This document shows positions 1 to 7,079 of a stretch of 25,315 bases of DNA, piece by piece. A model generated the notes under the pieces. That model was not told the DNA's origin. It saw only the letters and a program-made list of their open reading frames with translations, and ran no database searches. Every line of letters starts with the position of its first letter. Within the stretch, counting starts at the first letter, position 1. Source of the DNA: Bacteroidota bacterium (lineage in GTDB: Bacteria > Bacteroidota > Bacteroidia > Chitinophagales > Chitinophagaceae); contig JAPLER010000063.1 in assembly GCA_026391115.1 (NCBI GenBank), forward strand, positions 1 to 25,315, in the 5' to 3' direction. The position numbers and the translations under genes were made by a program.

Positions 1-56
1 GCAGCTGCAATTTTTTTTAAAATAAAATGATCAAAAGGTGTTAGTTCTATTTGCAT
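1..56 (-). CDS. 5' end of a minus-strand gene, possibly CCA tRNA nucleotidyltransferase (partial)
   Basis: Read on the minus strand, an ATG at 54-56 opens a frame of 18 codons that runs off the window edge. The peptide starts MQIELTPFDHFILKKIAA. A start of this kind, a hydrophobic helix followed by an Ala-rich stretch, resembles the beginning of Bacteroidota CCA-adding enzymes, which continue into a GG-FVRD nucleotidyltransferase motif. That motif lies outside the window, so the product is a guess. The start is supported by a TACTTTG element five bases upstream and by a terminator at 82-119 that separates this gene from tRNA-Leu. That a gene begins here is fairly likely; its identity is uncertain. 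Confidence 0.5.
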   Translation of the reverse strand, partial: MQIELTPFDHFILKKIAA

Positions 57-61
57 TATTA

Positions 62-69
62 CAAAGTAA
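62..69 (-). promoter_or_regulatory. Possible Bacteroidota -7 element almost abutting the start codon
   Basis: The minus strand reads TTACTTTG, then TAATA, then ATG. It matches the Bacteroidota -7 consensus TAnnTTTG at seven of eight positions. With the usual few bases between element and start site, transcription would begin at or next to the start codon. I see no convincing -33 TTTG box at the expected distance. The same element with the same five-base gap precedes the BamA-like gene at 19171. Confidence 0.35.
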
Positions 70-81
70 AAGATTTCTATA

Positions 82-119
82 AACTAAAAAATCTCTCAAT
101 GTTGAGAGATTTTTTAGTT
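82..119 (-). terminator. Intrinsic terminator after tRNA-Leu
   Basis: An almost perfect 18-base inverted repeat (82-99 with 102-119) has a two-base loop. The stem core is AATCTCTCAA/TTGAGAGATT, flanked by A-run and T-run arms. On the minus strand it begins right at the 3' CCA of tRNA-Leu and ends in a T-rich arm, so it should stop the tRNA transcript before the next gene at 56. The symmetry makes it potentially bidirectional. Confidence 0.85.
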
Positions 120-205
120 GGTGCCCAGAACAGGAATCGAACCTGCACATCCTTGCGAACGGCAGATTTTGAGTCTGCTGCGTCTACCAATTCCGCCATC
201 TGGGC
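119..205 (-). tRNA. tRNA-Leu, anticodon CAA
   Basis: The minus-strand transcript is an 87-nt class II tRNA. The acceptor stem begins GCCCAGA and pairs with UCUGGGC before an encoded ACCA end. The D-loop sequence AAUUGGUAGACGC is typical of tRNA-Leu. The anticodon stem GCAGA/UCUGC encloses loop CUCAAAA, which gives anticodon CAA and reads UUG. The long variable arm (around CGUUCGCAAGGAUG) fits Leu, and the T-loop GGUUCGAUUCC is intact. The 3' CCA is in the DNA. A strong terminator follows directly, and hscB lies upstream on the same strand. Confidence 0.97.
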
Positions 206-217
206 TTAATTAATTCG

Positions 218-265
218 CAATTATTTATTAATAATTGTTTAACGCAAGGGTTGCAAATATGCAAC
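218..265 (-). repeat. Two short hairpins between hscB and tRNA-Leu
   Basis: Two perfect inverted repeats fill the 61-base gap. CAATTATT/AATAATTG lies at 218-237 with loop TATT, and GTTGCA/TGCAAC lies at 250-265 with loop AATA. Neither is followed on the minus strand by a clear T-tract, so they look weak as terminators. They may mark the 3' end of hscB mRNA, or act in processing if hscB and the tRNA are co-transcribed; I see no good promoter for the tRNA alone. Confidence 0.5.
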
Positions 266-266
266 T

Positions 267-779
267 TCACTTTATACTATCCAAAATACGATTCAAATAT
301 TTTTTCTTAAAGTAGTATTCCTTTACTTTTTCTAAATCATCAACTCCAGCATTTTCAATACTTTCATCGTTAATAATATTTTCTACATCTTTTTTTATTA
401 CTGATTGCCAATTATTAATTTCTAATTTAACTGTTTCTATTTTCTCTTCGTTTTCTTCAAACTTTGCATCCATTAATGCTTCATTCAGTTCCATCATTTC
501 CATCAAAAAGTCTTTGGGTAAATTATATTTTTCATCAGCTTGCAATATGTCTTTAAGTTGCAAAACGTATTGTATTGTTTCGTCTTGATGATTAAAAATT
601 TTAAATGCTTTGTTTACTTGCGATGAAATTTCAAGAGCTTCTTGTTGTTCCATTTCAGTTCCATTTGTAATAAAATCTGGATGATATTGACGACTTAATT
701 GAAAATATTGCTGTTTTACTATAGCTTTATTGGGGTTTAACGAGATTGGAATTTGGTACAATTCGAAATAATTTGTCAT
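267..779 (-). CDS. hscB: HscB-like J-domain co-chaperone for Fe-S cluster assembly
   Basis: This 170-residue protein has the two-domain layout of HscB. Residues 1-75 form a J domain with the HPD tripeptide at 33-35 (QYHPDF) and the preceding YFELYQI start. Residues 87-168 match the C-terminal three-helix domain that binds the scaffold protein IscU, including LPKDFLMEMMELNEAL. HscB delivers IscU with its cluster to the Hsp70 HscA and stimulates HscA ATPase activity in the cytoplasm. Length fits the family. The start is the ATG at 777-779, with a TACATTTG promoter-like element 24 bases upstream. No other isc gene lies nearby, so hscB stands alone here with tRNA-Leu downstream. Confidence 0.9.
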   Translation of the reverse strand: MTNYFELYQIPISLNPNKAIVKQQYFQLSRQYHPDFITNGTEMEQQEALEISSQVNKAFKIFNHQDETIQYVLQLKDILQADEKYNLPKDFLMEMMELNEALMDAKFEENEEKIETVKLEINNWQSVIKKDVENIINDESIENAGVDDLEKVKEYYFKKKYLNRILDSIK

Positions 780-802
780 AAATTTTTAACAGATAACTCG
801 GG

Positions 803-810
803 CAAATGTA
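803..810 (-). promoter_or_regulatory. -7 promoter element for hscB
   Basis: The minus strand reads TACATTTG, a perfect match to the Bacteroidota -7 consensus TAnnTTTG, 23 bases before the hscB ATG. No clear -33 TTTG was found 19-21 bases further upstream. Confidence 0.5.
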
Positions 811-909
811 ACACCTTTAATGTGCAAGATGGGATTTATCCAACAAAACAGAAATTCATTTTTTACAACTTTTGTATTAAAAATCTGTATCTACATAAGT
901 ACAAAACCT

Positions 910-947
910 TACTTTCGCAGCCAAAATTTGGCTAGTAAATAACTAGC
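910..947 (+). promoter_or_regulatory. Probable atpG promoter (-7 element) and structured leader start
   Basis: TACTTTCG at 910-917 matches TAnnTTTG at seven of eight positions and is followed by CAGCC, a common start-site context in this group. The first transcribed bases would hold two hairpins in a row: GCCAAA/TTTGGC at 920-932 around one A, and GCTAG/CTAGC at 931-947 around TAAATAA. They share bases at 931-932, so they are mutually exclusive. The leader to atpG would be about 85-90 bases. The arrangement is seen directly; a regulatory role is inference. Confidence 0.45.
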
Positions 948-968
948 GGTTGCTATTAGAAGTTGAAA

Positions 969-999
969 AACTTTTAACAGCTAACTTTCAACTTTTAAC
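969..999 (+). repeat. AACTTTTAAC repeats just upstream of atpG
   Basis: AACTTTTAAC occurs at 969-978 and 990-999, with a one-base variant AACTTTCAAC at 983-992 overlapping the last copy. They end ten bases before the atpG start codon. The same decamer precedes scpB and hemW. Function is unknown. Confidence 0.7.
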
Positions 1000-1008
1000 T
1001 TAAAAGAA

Positions 1009-1890
1009 ATGGCAGGTCAATTAAAAGAAGTAAGAAATAGAATTAAGAGCGTTCAAAGCACACAGCAAATTACCAAAGCAATGAAAATGGTAAGTGCTGC
1101 AAAATTGCGTAGGGCTCAAGATGCAATTATTCAAATGCGTCCTTATGCACAAAAATTACAAGAAATGCTTAGCAATATTGTAAGTAATGTAGAAGGTGGA
1201 GCGTCTATGAAATTGGCTGAAGAAAGAAATGTAGAAAAAGTGCTTTTAATTGTGGTAACAAGCGATAGAGGATTGTGTGGTGCTTACAATAGTAATGTAG
1301 TTAAAGCTGCAAAATTTGTAATTGCCGAAAAATACAATAGCCAATTTACAAAAGGAAATGGGGTTATATGGAATATTGGAAAAAAGGGCTGGGAGTCTAT
1401 GACAAAATCTGGCTATAAGACAGATGCTGCACATAAAGATATTTACTTAAACCTAAGTTTTGAAAACGTACAAGCTGCTGCACAAGCTGCTGTTAAAGCA
1501 TTTGAAAATAAAGAATTTGATGCTGTAGAAATTGTTTATAGTCAATTTAAAAATGCAGCTACGCAAGCATTTGTAGCTGAAGCATTTTTGCCAATTCCTA
1601 AAGTATTACCAAAGGCAGGAGCAAAAAAATCTGACTTTATTTTTGAACCAAATAAAGAAGAATTAATTGCTGAATTGATGCCCAAAATTTTAAACACTCA
1701 ACTTTACAAAGCAGTTTTAGATGGTAATGCAAGTGAGCATGGTGCTAGAATGACTGCAATGGACAAAGCAAGTGAAAATGCAAATGAGTTATTGAAATCA
1801 TTAAAAATTTCTTACAACCGTGCACGTCAGGCTGCAATTACAACAGAATTGACAGAGATTGTAAGTGGAGCTGCTGCATTGCAAGGATAG
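1009..1890 (+). CDS. atpG: F1Fo ATP synthase gamma subunit
   Basis: The 293-residue product is the central rotor shaft of F1, coupling proton flow through Fo to ATP synthesis in the alpha3beta3 head. The N-terminal helix (residues 1-37, with RNRIKSVQSTQQITKAMKMV and AAKLRRAQ) and the C-terminal helix (about 235-293, with EHGARMTAMDKASENA and NRARQAAITTELTEI) form the characteristic coiled-coil. Between them, SDRGLCGAYNSNV at about 84-96 is the conserved Rossmann-like part. Length is normal and the frame is intact. It stands alone: atpA, atpH and atpD/atpC are not in the window, although atpG often sits beside atpA in Bacteroidota. A promoter-like element and a structured leader lie upstream. 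scpB follows after 54 bases. Confidence 0.97.
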   Translation: MAGQLKEVRNRIKSVQSTQQITKAMKMVSAAKLRRAQDAIIQMRPYAQKLQEMLSNIVSNVEGGASMKLAEERNVEKVLLIVVTSDRGLCGAYNSNVVKAAKFVIAEKYNSQFTKGNGVIWNIGKKGWESMTKSGYKTDAAHKDIYLNLSFENVQAAAQAAVKAFENKEFDAVEIVYSQFKNAATQAFVAEAFLPIPKVLPKAGAKKSDFIFEPNKEELIAELMPKILNTQLYKAVLDGNASEHGARMTAMDKASENANELLKSLKISYNRARQAAITTELTEIVSGAAALQG

Positions 1891-1930
1891 GCTAAGTTTG
1901 AAGTTTTAATAACATCAACATTTAGTTTTT

Positions 1931-1940
1931 AACTTTTAAC
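1931..1940 (+). repeat. AACTTTTAAC repeat just upstream of scpB
   Basis: One full copy of the decamer ends four bases before the TTG start of scpB, preceded by the related TTTTTAAC. It is the same element as before atpG and hemW. Confidence 0.65.
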
Positions 1941-1944
1941 TTTT

Positions 1945-2649
1945 TTGGAACTTTCTACAATCATACCACATATTGAAGCATTAATTTTTGCTAGTGATAA
2001 GCCATTAACAGTTTTAGATATTGTTGAACTTATTAATAATGCATTTGGATTTATTGATGAAAGAGTAACACTTGATCAAATTGAAAGTTGTATTGAAGGT
2101 ATTAAAGAAAAATACAATAGCGAATTTTATTCTTTTGAAGTAAAAGAAAGTGGCGGTGGTTTACAGTTTTTATCAAAACCCAGTTTTCATAAAACAATAG
2201 CACAACTTAATGGCGATAAATTTTTAAAACGCCTATCTAATGCTGCACTAGAAAGCCTTGCCATTATTGCTTACAAACAACCTATTACCAAAGGTGAGAT
2301 TGAAAAAATTCGTGGTGTAAATAGCGATTACAGTGTTCAAAAACTTTTAGAAAAAGAATTAATTGTAATTAGTGGTAGAAATGAGCACCAGCCAGGGCAG
2401 CCACTTTTATACGCTACTTCTAAAAATTTTATGGATTATTTTGGAATAAATACTACCGACGATTTGCCAAAAATCAGAGAAGTTTTAGCAGAGCAAATTA
2501 CTGAAGGAACCATTATTAATCCAGAAGATTTTGCATCTAAATTAGAAGCAGTTGCTACTAATGAAGAGGAAACAGCCGCACCTACTATGGAAATAGCACA
2601 AGATGGTAGTCTGATTGATAAAAATGCAGATAACGATAATGAGGATTAG
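1945..2649 (+). CDS. scpB: Segregation and condensation protein B
   Basis: ScpB is the winged-helix partner of the ScpA kleisin in the SMC-ScpAB complex that condenses and segregates the chromosome. The 234-residue protein opens with IIPHIEALIFASDKPLT, the usual first winged-helix start. The most conserved block is at residues 97-168: LSNAALESLAIIAYKQPITK, then RGVNSDYSVQKLLEKELI, then PGQPLLYATSKNFMDYFGI. An acidic, low-complexity tail (about 200-234) is common in this group. The start must be the TTG at 1945, as no ATG occurs in frame until residue 163. Its TAG overlaps the stop of the convergent lutB by four bases. scpA and smc are not nearby. It may be co-transcribed with atpG, or driven from its own repeat-rich leader. 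Confidence 0.93.
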   Translation: MELSTIIPHIEALIFASDKPLTVLDIVELINNAFGFIDERVTLDQIESCIEGIKEKYNSEFYSFEVKESGGGLQFLSKPSFHKTIAQLNGDKFLKRLSNAALESLAIIAYKQPITKGEIEKIRGVNSDYSVQKLLEKELIVISGRNEHQPGQPLLYATSKNFMDYFGINTTDDLPKIREVLAEQITEGTIINPEDFASKLEAVATNEEETAAPTMEIAQDGSLIDKNADNDNED

Positions 2650-4043
2650 TCCTTCTGAGTATCTTTTTTTGCAGCAACTTTATCCTTCCATATTTCATTA
2701 AAAGTTTTACTACTAAAATCTAAATTACTGTGGTTTTTTGTCCAAGCCTTAAATATGGTGTTTACTACCTTGTTTTTTAAAGTACCATTACCCATATTCA
2801 TCATTGCTCTATTAAGGCTTGCAGTTTTCCAAACTTTCCAACTAATCCGTTCCATTAAAGTGCTGTTGCCTTGCTGCACTGCTTCGTGCCTATTATCTAA
2901 TAATAATTCATGCAAATTAATTTTCATTGGACACACTTCTGTGCAATTGCCACACAAACTACTTGCATAACTTAAATGCTTATAATCATTCATTCCACTT
3001 AAGTGTGGTGTAATAACACTACCAATTGGGCCACTATAAGTTGTATCGTAACTATGCCCACCAATATTTTTATAAACAGGGCAAGCATTTAAGCAAGCAC
3101 CACAACGTATGCAATATAATGCTTCTCTACTGGTAGGATTTGCCAGTAAATTGGTTCTACCATTGTCCAATAAAATAACATACATTTCATCTGGCCCATC
3201 TGTTTCATTGGTTTGTCTTGGTCCAGAAATGATAGTGTTATAAACAGTAACTTGTTGCCCTGTACCAAATGTGGCAAGCAGTGGCCAAAACAAAGCCAAA
3301 TCATTTATTGAAGGCAAAACTTTTTCAATACCCACTACCACAATATGTGTTTTGGGTATGGCACAACTTAATCTACCATTACCTTCATTTTCGGTAACAG
3401 CAATACCGCCAATATCTGCTAAAATAAAGTTAGCACCAGTAACACCCACCTCTGCATCAACATATTTTTGGCGTAAGTTTTTACGAGCTACAAGTGTTAA
3501 TTCTGTTGGGGTTAAGTTGCTTGGTGTGCCAAGTTTTTCTGCAAAAAGTTTAGCTACATCTTCCTTGCTTTTGTGCATTGCTGGTGTAACTATATGGTAG
3601 GGTGCTTCGCCATCAAGTTGTTGAATATATTCACCCAAATCTGTTTCTACACTTTCAATACCATTAGCTTCTAAGTATTGGTTTAAATGAATTTCTTCGG
3701 TAACCATACTTTTACTTTTTACCAAAGTTTTGCAGTTTTTTTCTTTGCAAATTTTACCAATAGCTTCTAATGCATCGTTACCATCATTTGCCCAAATAAC
3801 TTTTGCACCACGTGCGGTTATATTTTTTTCAAATTCTAGTAAATAATTGTCTAGGTTTTCAATGGCTTTGTATTTAATGTTCTTTGCCATTTCTCGTGCA
3901 GCCAACAAATCAGCAAATTGTTGTTTACCTTGTGGCACAACTGCATTGTATTTTCCAATATTAAAATTTATTTTTCTGCGATGGCTTAAATCGGCAGCTT
4001 TTATGGTGCTTTTTGCTATAAATGTTGATGCTGTTTTTGTCAT
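2646..4043 (-). CDS. lutB: Lactate utilization iron-sulfur protein LutB
   Basis: LutB/LldF proteins are cytoplasmic iron-sulfur subunits of the LutABC L-lactate oxidizing complex. The 465-residue product has the N-terminal LUD domain (about 60-300; conserved KSMVTEEIHLN at 111-121 and TGANF at 202-206). A ferredoxin-like segment follows: C311-C314-C317-C321 in CIRCGACLNACP, and C364-C367-C371 in CGNCTEVCP, which should hold two 4Fe-4S clusters. The C-terminal helical region (about 375-465) is usual for the family. lutA and lutC are not adjacent in this window, so the partners must be elsewhere or be different proteins. A Bacteroidota promoter with both boxes precedes it. The stop overlaps that of scpB on the opposite strand. 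Confidence 0.9.
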   Translation of the reverse strand: MTKTASTFIAKSTIKAADLSHRRKINFNIGKYNAVVPQGKQQFADLLAAREMAKNIKYKAIENLDNYLLEFEKNITARGAKVIWANDGNDALEAIGKICKEKNCKTLVKSKSMVTEEIHLNQYLEANGIESVETDLGEYIQQLDGEAPYHIVTPAMHKSKEDVAKLFAEKLGTPSNLTPTELTLVARKNLRQKYVDAEVGVTGANFILADIGGIAVTENEGNGRLSCAIPKTHIVVVGIEKVLPSINDLALFWPLLATFGTGQQVTVYNTIISGPRQTNETDGPDEMYVILLDNGRTNLLANPTSREALYCIRCGACLNACPVYKNIGGHSYDTTYSGPIGSVITPHLSGMNDYKHLSYASSLCGNCTEVCPMKINLHELLLDNRHEAVQQGNSTLMERISWKVWKTASLNRAMMNMGNGTLKNKVVNTIFKAWTKNHSNLDFSSKTFNEIWKDKVAAKKDTQKD

Positions 4044-4066
4044 AAATAAATCAATGATTGACTTTG

Positions 4067-4099
4067 CAAAGATTTGGTTTTTATTTTAGTAACTACAAA
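4067..4099 (-). promoter_or_regulatory. Two-box Bacteroidota promoter for lutB
   Basis: On the minus strand TTTG (4096-4099) is followed after 21 bases by AATCTTTG (4067-4074), close to the consensus TTTG-N19-21-TAnnTTTG. The -7 box lies 23 bases before the lutB ATG. This is the best two-part promoter I found in the window. Confidence 0.55.
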
Positions 4100-4193
4100 T
4101 GATTTTAGCTTCGAGTACACAAATAATTATATGCTTTGCAAATTGTATGTTGTTTTCCCATATTTTTAAATCCACAAAACCAAAACTTTTTAT

Positions 4194-4925
4194 ATGCAAA
4201 AACAAACTACATCTTGGTATAGCCCATCGCTTAATAAAGAAATGCCCATTGCAAGTTATGGTCATTATGGATTTGCTTTACTGCTAGTGCCTACTGCTGC
4301 TGCAGATTATTTGGAGTATGAGCGTTTTCAAATGATGGATGCATTGGCTCCATTTATTGATAGCGGTAAAATGCGTGTGTTTAGTATTGATAGCATTAAC
4401 AACGAAAGTTGGTTAAACAATAATATGTTACCCGAGCATAAAGCCATTCGCCAAAACCAGTTTAATGAATATGTGTTTAACGAAGTGGTGCCTTTTATAA
4501 GAAACAACACTAGTCAAGATACTTTTATTTACACGTGTGGTGCAAGCTTTGGTGCGTTACATTCCATGAATTTATTTTTAAAAAGACCCGATATTATTAA
4601 TGGTGTAATTGCTATGAGTGGAGTGTACGATTTAACAGAATACACAAAAGGTTTTTGGGATGACCAAGTTTATTTTAATAGCCCACAACATTACATTCCC
4701 AACTTAAGTGATGGTTTTTATTTGGATAAAATTAAGGCAAGTCACCACATACATATTTATACAGGTGCTGGTAGTTATGAAGACCCTGAAGCAAATAGAA
4801 AATTTAGTCAAGTACTTTGGAATAAAGACATTTGGCATGATTTAGACATTTGGGGCGAAGACATTAATCATGATTGGCCTACTTGGCGTGCAATGTTGCC
4901 ATATATCATTGGAAATAAGTTTTAA
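4194..4925 (+). CDS. Esterase-like alpha/beta hydrolase, cytoplasmic
   Basis: The 243-residue protein resembles the putative esterase (esterase D/PF00756-like) family. The nucleophile elbow is GASFG at 116-120, giving Ser118, in FIYTCGASFGALHSM. A MSGVYDLTEY strand follows at 141-150. The probable catalytic His is His226 in INHDWPTWR; the acid could be Glu196 or Asp197 in GSYEDPEA. There is no signal peptide, so it should act in the cytoplasm. The substrate cannot be told from sequence. Length and triad look intact. The next gene starts five bases after its stop, so the two are probably co-transcribed. The ATG at 4194 was chosen because family homology begins close to it. Confidence 0.75.
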   Translation: MQKQTTSWYSPSLNKEMPIASYGHYGFALLLVPTAAADYLEYERFQMMDALAPFIDSGKMRVFSIDSINNESWLNNNMLPEHKAIRQNQFNEYVFNEVVPFIRNNTSQDTFIYTCGASFGALHSMNLFLKRPDIINGVIAMSGVYDLTEYTKGFWDDQVYFNSPQHYIPNLSDGFYLDKIKASHHIHIYTGAGSYEDPEANRKFSQVLWNKDIWHDLDIWGEDINHDWPTWRAMLPYIIGNKF

Positions 4926-4930
4926 CATTT

Positions 4931-5617
4931 ATGCCACAAGAATTTTTAACTTTTCAAAAGTTTAATAATATTGAATCAGCCAATGCCTTGGCTGATTTTT
5001 TACTTGAAAACAATATAGCTTGTGAGATTGAAGATGAGAGAAACTATTATGACATAAGCTACTCGTTCAACAAGCACGATTTTGACATAAAAGTAAAAAT
5101 TGCTTCTGAAAATTTTAATAAGGCACATCAGATTATTGAAAATTACTATGCTAAAGATTTAAATAATATAGAGGCGGATTATTATTTATTGCAGTTTACA
5201 AATGACGAATTAAAAGATATTATAAAAAAGCCTGATGAGTGGGGACATTTTGATTATTTATTGGCAAAAAAATTATTAATAGACAAAGGAGGAGATATTG
5301 ATGAAAAGAAATTTGACGAATATAAAAATCAACGCATTATTGAGAAAGCAAAACCTGCAAAAAAACCAGAATTATGGATAATTTTAGGATACATTTTTAG
5401 TTTACTCTCCTTGTTCTCTATCATTAGTATATTTACTGGAATGGCATTGGTTATATCATTTACATTGGCCTTTTTGAAGAAAACATTATTCGATGGAAAA
5501 TCTGTTTATTATTATGATAATAATGTTCGCAAACATGGGCATATTATCTTGGCAATTGTTATAACTGGCATAGTTTTTTGGATATATTTTTTTCTTGTTA
5601 CCCTACTAAATAGATAA
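4931..5617 (+). CDS. Membrane protein with N-terminal DUF2007-like domain
   Basis: A 228-residue protein of unknown function. Residues 1-75 look like a DUF2007-type domain: FQKFNNIESANALADFLLEN and the following CEIEDE fit the pattern of a small alpha/beta domain proposed for signalling. Residues 86-145 hold a charged helical segment (LLQFTNDELKDIIKKPDEWG and DYLLAKKLLIDKGG) that I recall from a common Bacteroidota membrane-protein family. Hydrophobic segments at about 148-183 and 203-225 give two or three membrane spans, with the N-terminal domain probably cytoplasmic. It sits five bases after the esterase-like gene, suggesting translational coupling. A weak TGTTG/CAACA hairpin follows at about 5633-5652. 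The role is unknown. Confidence 0.75.
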   Translation: MPQEFLTFQKFNNIESANALADFLLENNIACEIEDERNYYDISYSFNKHDFDIKVKIASENFNKAHQIIENYYAKDLNNIEADYYLLQFTNDELKDIIKKPDEWGHFDYLLAKKLLIDKGGDIDEKKFDEYKNQRIIEKAKPAKKPELWIILGYIFSLLSLFSIISIFTGMALVISFTLAFLKKTLFDGKSVYYYDNNVRKHGHIILAIVITGIVFWIYFFLVTLLNR

Positions 5618-5689
5618 AAATATTCTTGTATTTGTTGTTATTAATTGCAACACTACGATATTCGCACACAAAACGAACAAGCGTTAGTT

Positions 5690-6877
5690 ATGAGTCTTTC
5701 CTTCGACAATACAGAAAAAGCATTTGCATACAAATCTGACAAAGATTTAAAAAAAGCCAAGTTTCTTTTTAGTACAATGAATTATCCTCTGTTTGTAACA
5801 TTGGGTACAAGGCTTACTCCCTTTTTAATGAAAACAGGTTTGCCCATAAATGGTATTTTACGCAATACTATTTTCAAACAATTTGTTGGTGGAGAAACAT
5901 TGCAAGAAACCGCTCCTGTGGTTAATCTACTTGATAAATACAATGTTAAAGTTATTTTAGATTATGGAGTAGAAGGTAAAGAAGGAGAAGATAATTTTGA
6001 TAAAGCTACTGAAGAATTTGTACGTGTGATTGAATATGCAGCTACGCAAAAAAATATTCCTTTCATTAGTATTAAAATTACCGGCTTAGCTCGTTTTGCA
6101 TTGTTAGAAACTTTAAACGAAGCACCAAGACTAAGAAGTGGTATACATGATAATGAATTAGAAAATGATGAATGGGAAAGAGTCAAAGACAGAATGTACC
6201 ATATATGTGAAGTTGCTGCACAACATAATGTTGGCGTGTTGATTGATGCTGAAGAAACTTGGATTCAAGACCCCATTGATAGACTCACAATGGAAATGAT
6301 GGAGCATTTTAATAAAGAAAAAGTAGTAGTATACAATACCATTCAACTATATAGACACGATAGGTTGGACTTTTTAAAACTTTCTCATAGAATCGCGAAG
6401 CAAGCAAATTTTTTATTGGGCGTTAAATTAGTACGTGGTGCTTATATGGAAAAGGAAAGAGAACGTGCTGCACAAAAAAGGTATCCAGACCCAATTCAAA
6501 CCAACAAAGAAAATACTGACAAAGATTTTAATGAAGCTGTGAAATATTGTATTAGCAATATCAATGAAATAGCTGTTATTGTTGCATCTCACAACGAGCA
6601 AAGTAATTTATTGGCATTTGATTTATTAAATAAAAATAGTATTGCTGTAAATCATTCTCATATTCATTTTTCTCAGCTGTATGGAATGAGTGATAATATT
6701 ACTTTTAACTTAGCTGATACGAATTGTAGTGTCAGCAAGTATTTACCTTTTGGTCCTATACGTGATGTTATACCTTATTTAATGCGTAGAGCTCAAGAAA
6801 ATAGCAGTGTTGCTGGGCAAACAGGTAGAGAATTGGGCTTAATAAAAAAAGAATTAGCAAGAAGAAAAGGAAAGTAA
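5690..6877 (+). CDS. Proline dehydrogenase (FAD-dependent, monofunctional)
   Basis: It oxidizes L-proline to pyrroline-5-carboxylate, passing electrons through FAD to the quinone pool. It is the monofunctional type that needs a separate P5C dehydrogenase. The (beta/alpha)8 barrel is visible throughout: FVGGETLQE near residue 65, LDYGVEG, SIKITGLARF, VGVLIDAEETWIQ, then KLVRGAYMEKER near 246-257. The C-terminal substrate site is YLPFGPIRDVIPYLMRRAQE followed by NSS, with the paired arginines and the EN expected to bind the proline carboxylate and FAD. I chose the ATG at 5690 (395 residues) because relatives begin MS-FDNTE-AF; the open frame extends to a TTG at 5645, adding 15 unconserved residues. 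No P5C dehydrogenase gene is adjacent. Nothing odd in the frame. Confidence 0.92.
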   Translation: MSLSFDNTEKAFAYKSDKDLKKAKFLFSTMNYPLFVTLGTRLTPFLMKTGLPINGILRNTIFKQFVGGETLQETAPVVNLLDKYNVKVILDYGVEGKEGEDNFDKATEEFVRVIEYAATQKNIPFISIKITGLARFALLETLNEAPRLRSGIHDNELENDEWERVKDRMYHICEVAAQHNVGVLIDAEETWIQDPIDRLTMEMMEHFNKEKVVVYNTIQLYRHDRLDFLKLSHRIAKQANFLLGVKLVRGAYMEKERERAAQKRYPDPIQTNKENTDKDFNEAVKYCISNINEIAVIVASHNEQSNLLAFDLLNKNSIAVNHSHIHFSQLYGMSDNITFNLADTNCSVSKYLPFGPIRDVIPYLMRRAQENSSVAGQTGRELGLIKKELARRKGK

Positions 6878-7079
6878 ATATCATTTTAGAATTATTTTTT
6901 TCGTTTTTAACCTCCCTTCAAACTTCGTACGAGACAATCACTTTTTTGCCTCACAAATCATAATTGGTATTAACATTCGTTAACACCATTCACATATATT
7001 TATTTCCATTAAACTATTTAGCAACATTGGTTGTAATATTTAACAACAGTTTTGCACTTACAAAGAAAAAAATAAGAAT

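Noticed and set aside
753..935. 60-codon plus-strand open frame between hscB and atpG
   Set aside because: It begins inside hscB in antisense, has no family resemblance, and overlaps the promoter-like region of atpG.
3271..3600. 109-codon plus-strand open frame inside lutB
   Set aside because: It is antisense to a well-conserved gene, and its sequence reflects the complement of lutB codons.
5645..5689. TTG start 15 codons upstream of proline dehydrogenase
   Set aside because: The added residues do not resemble relatives, which begin at the MS-FDNTE position; the ATG at 5690 is preferred.
6878..7079. Possible small RNA or regulatory element before the TonB-receptor-like gene
   Set aside because: There is only AT-rich sequence with a weak CAGTTTTG at 7047-7054; no paired structure or good promoter spacing was found.
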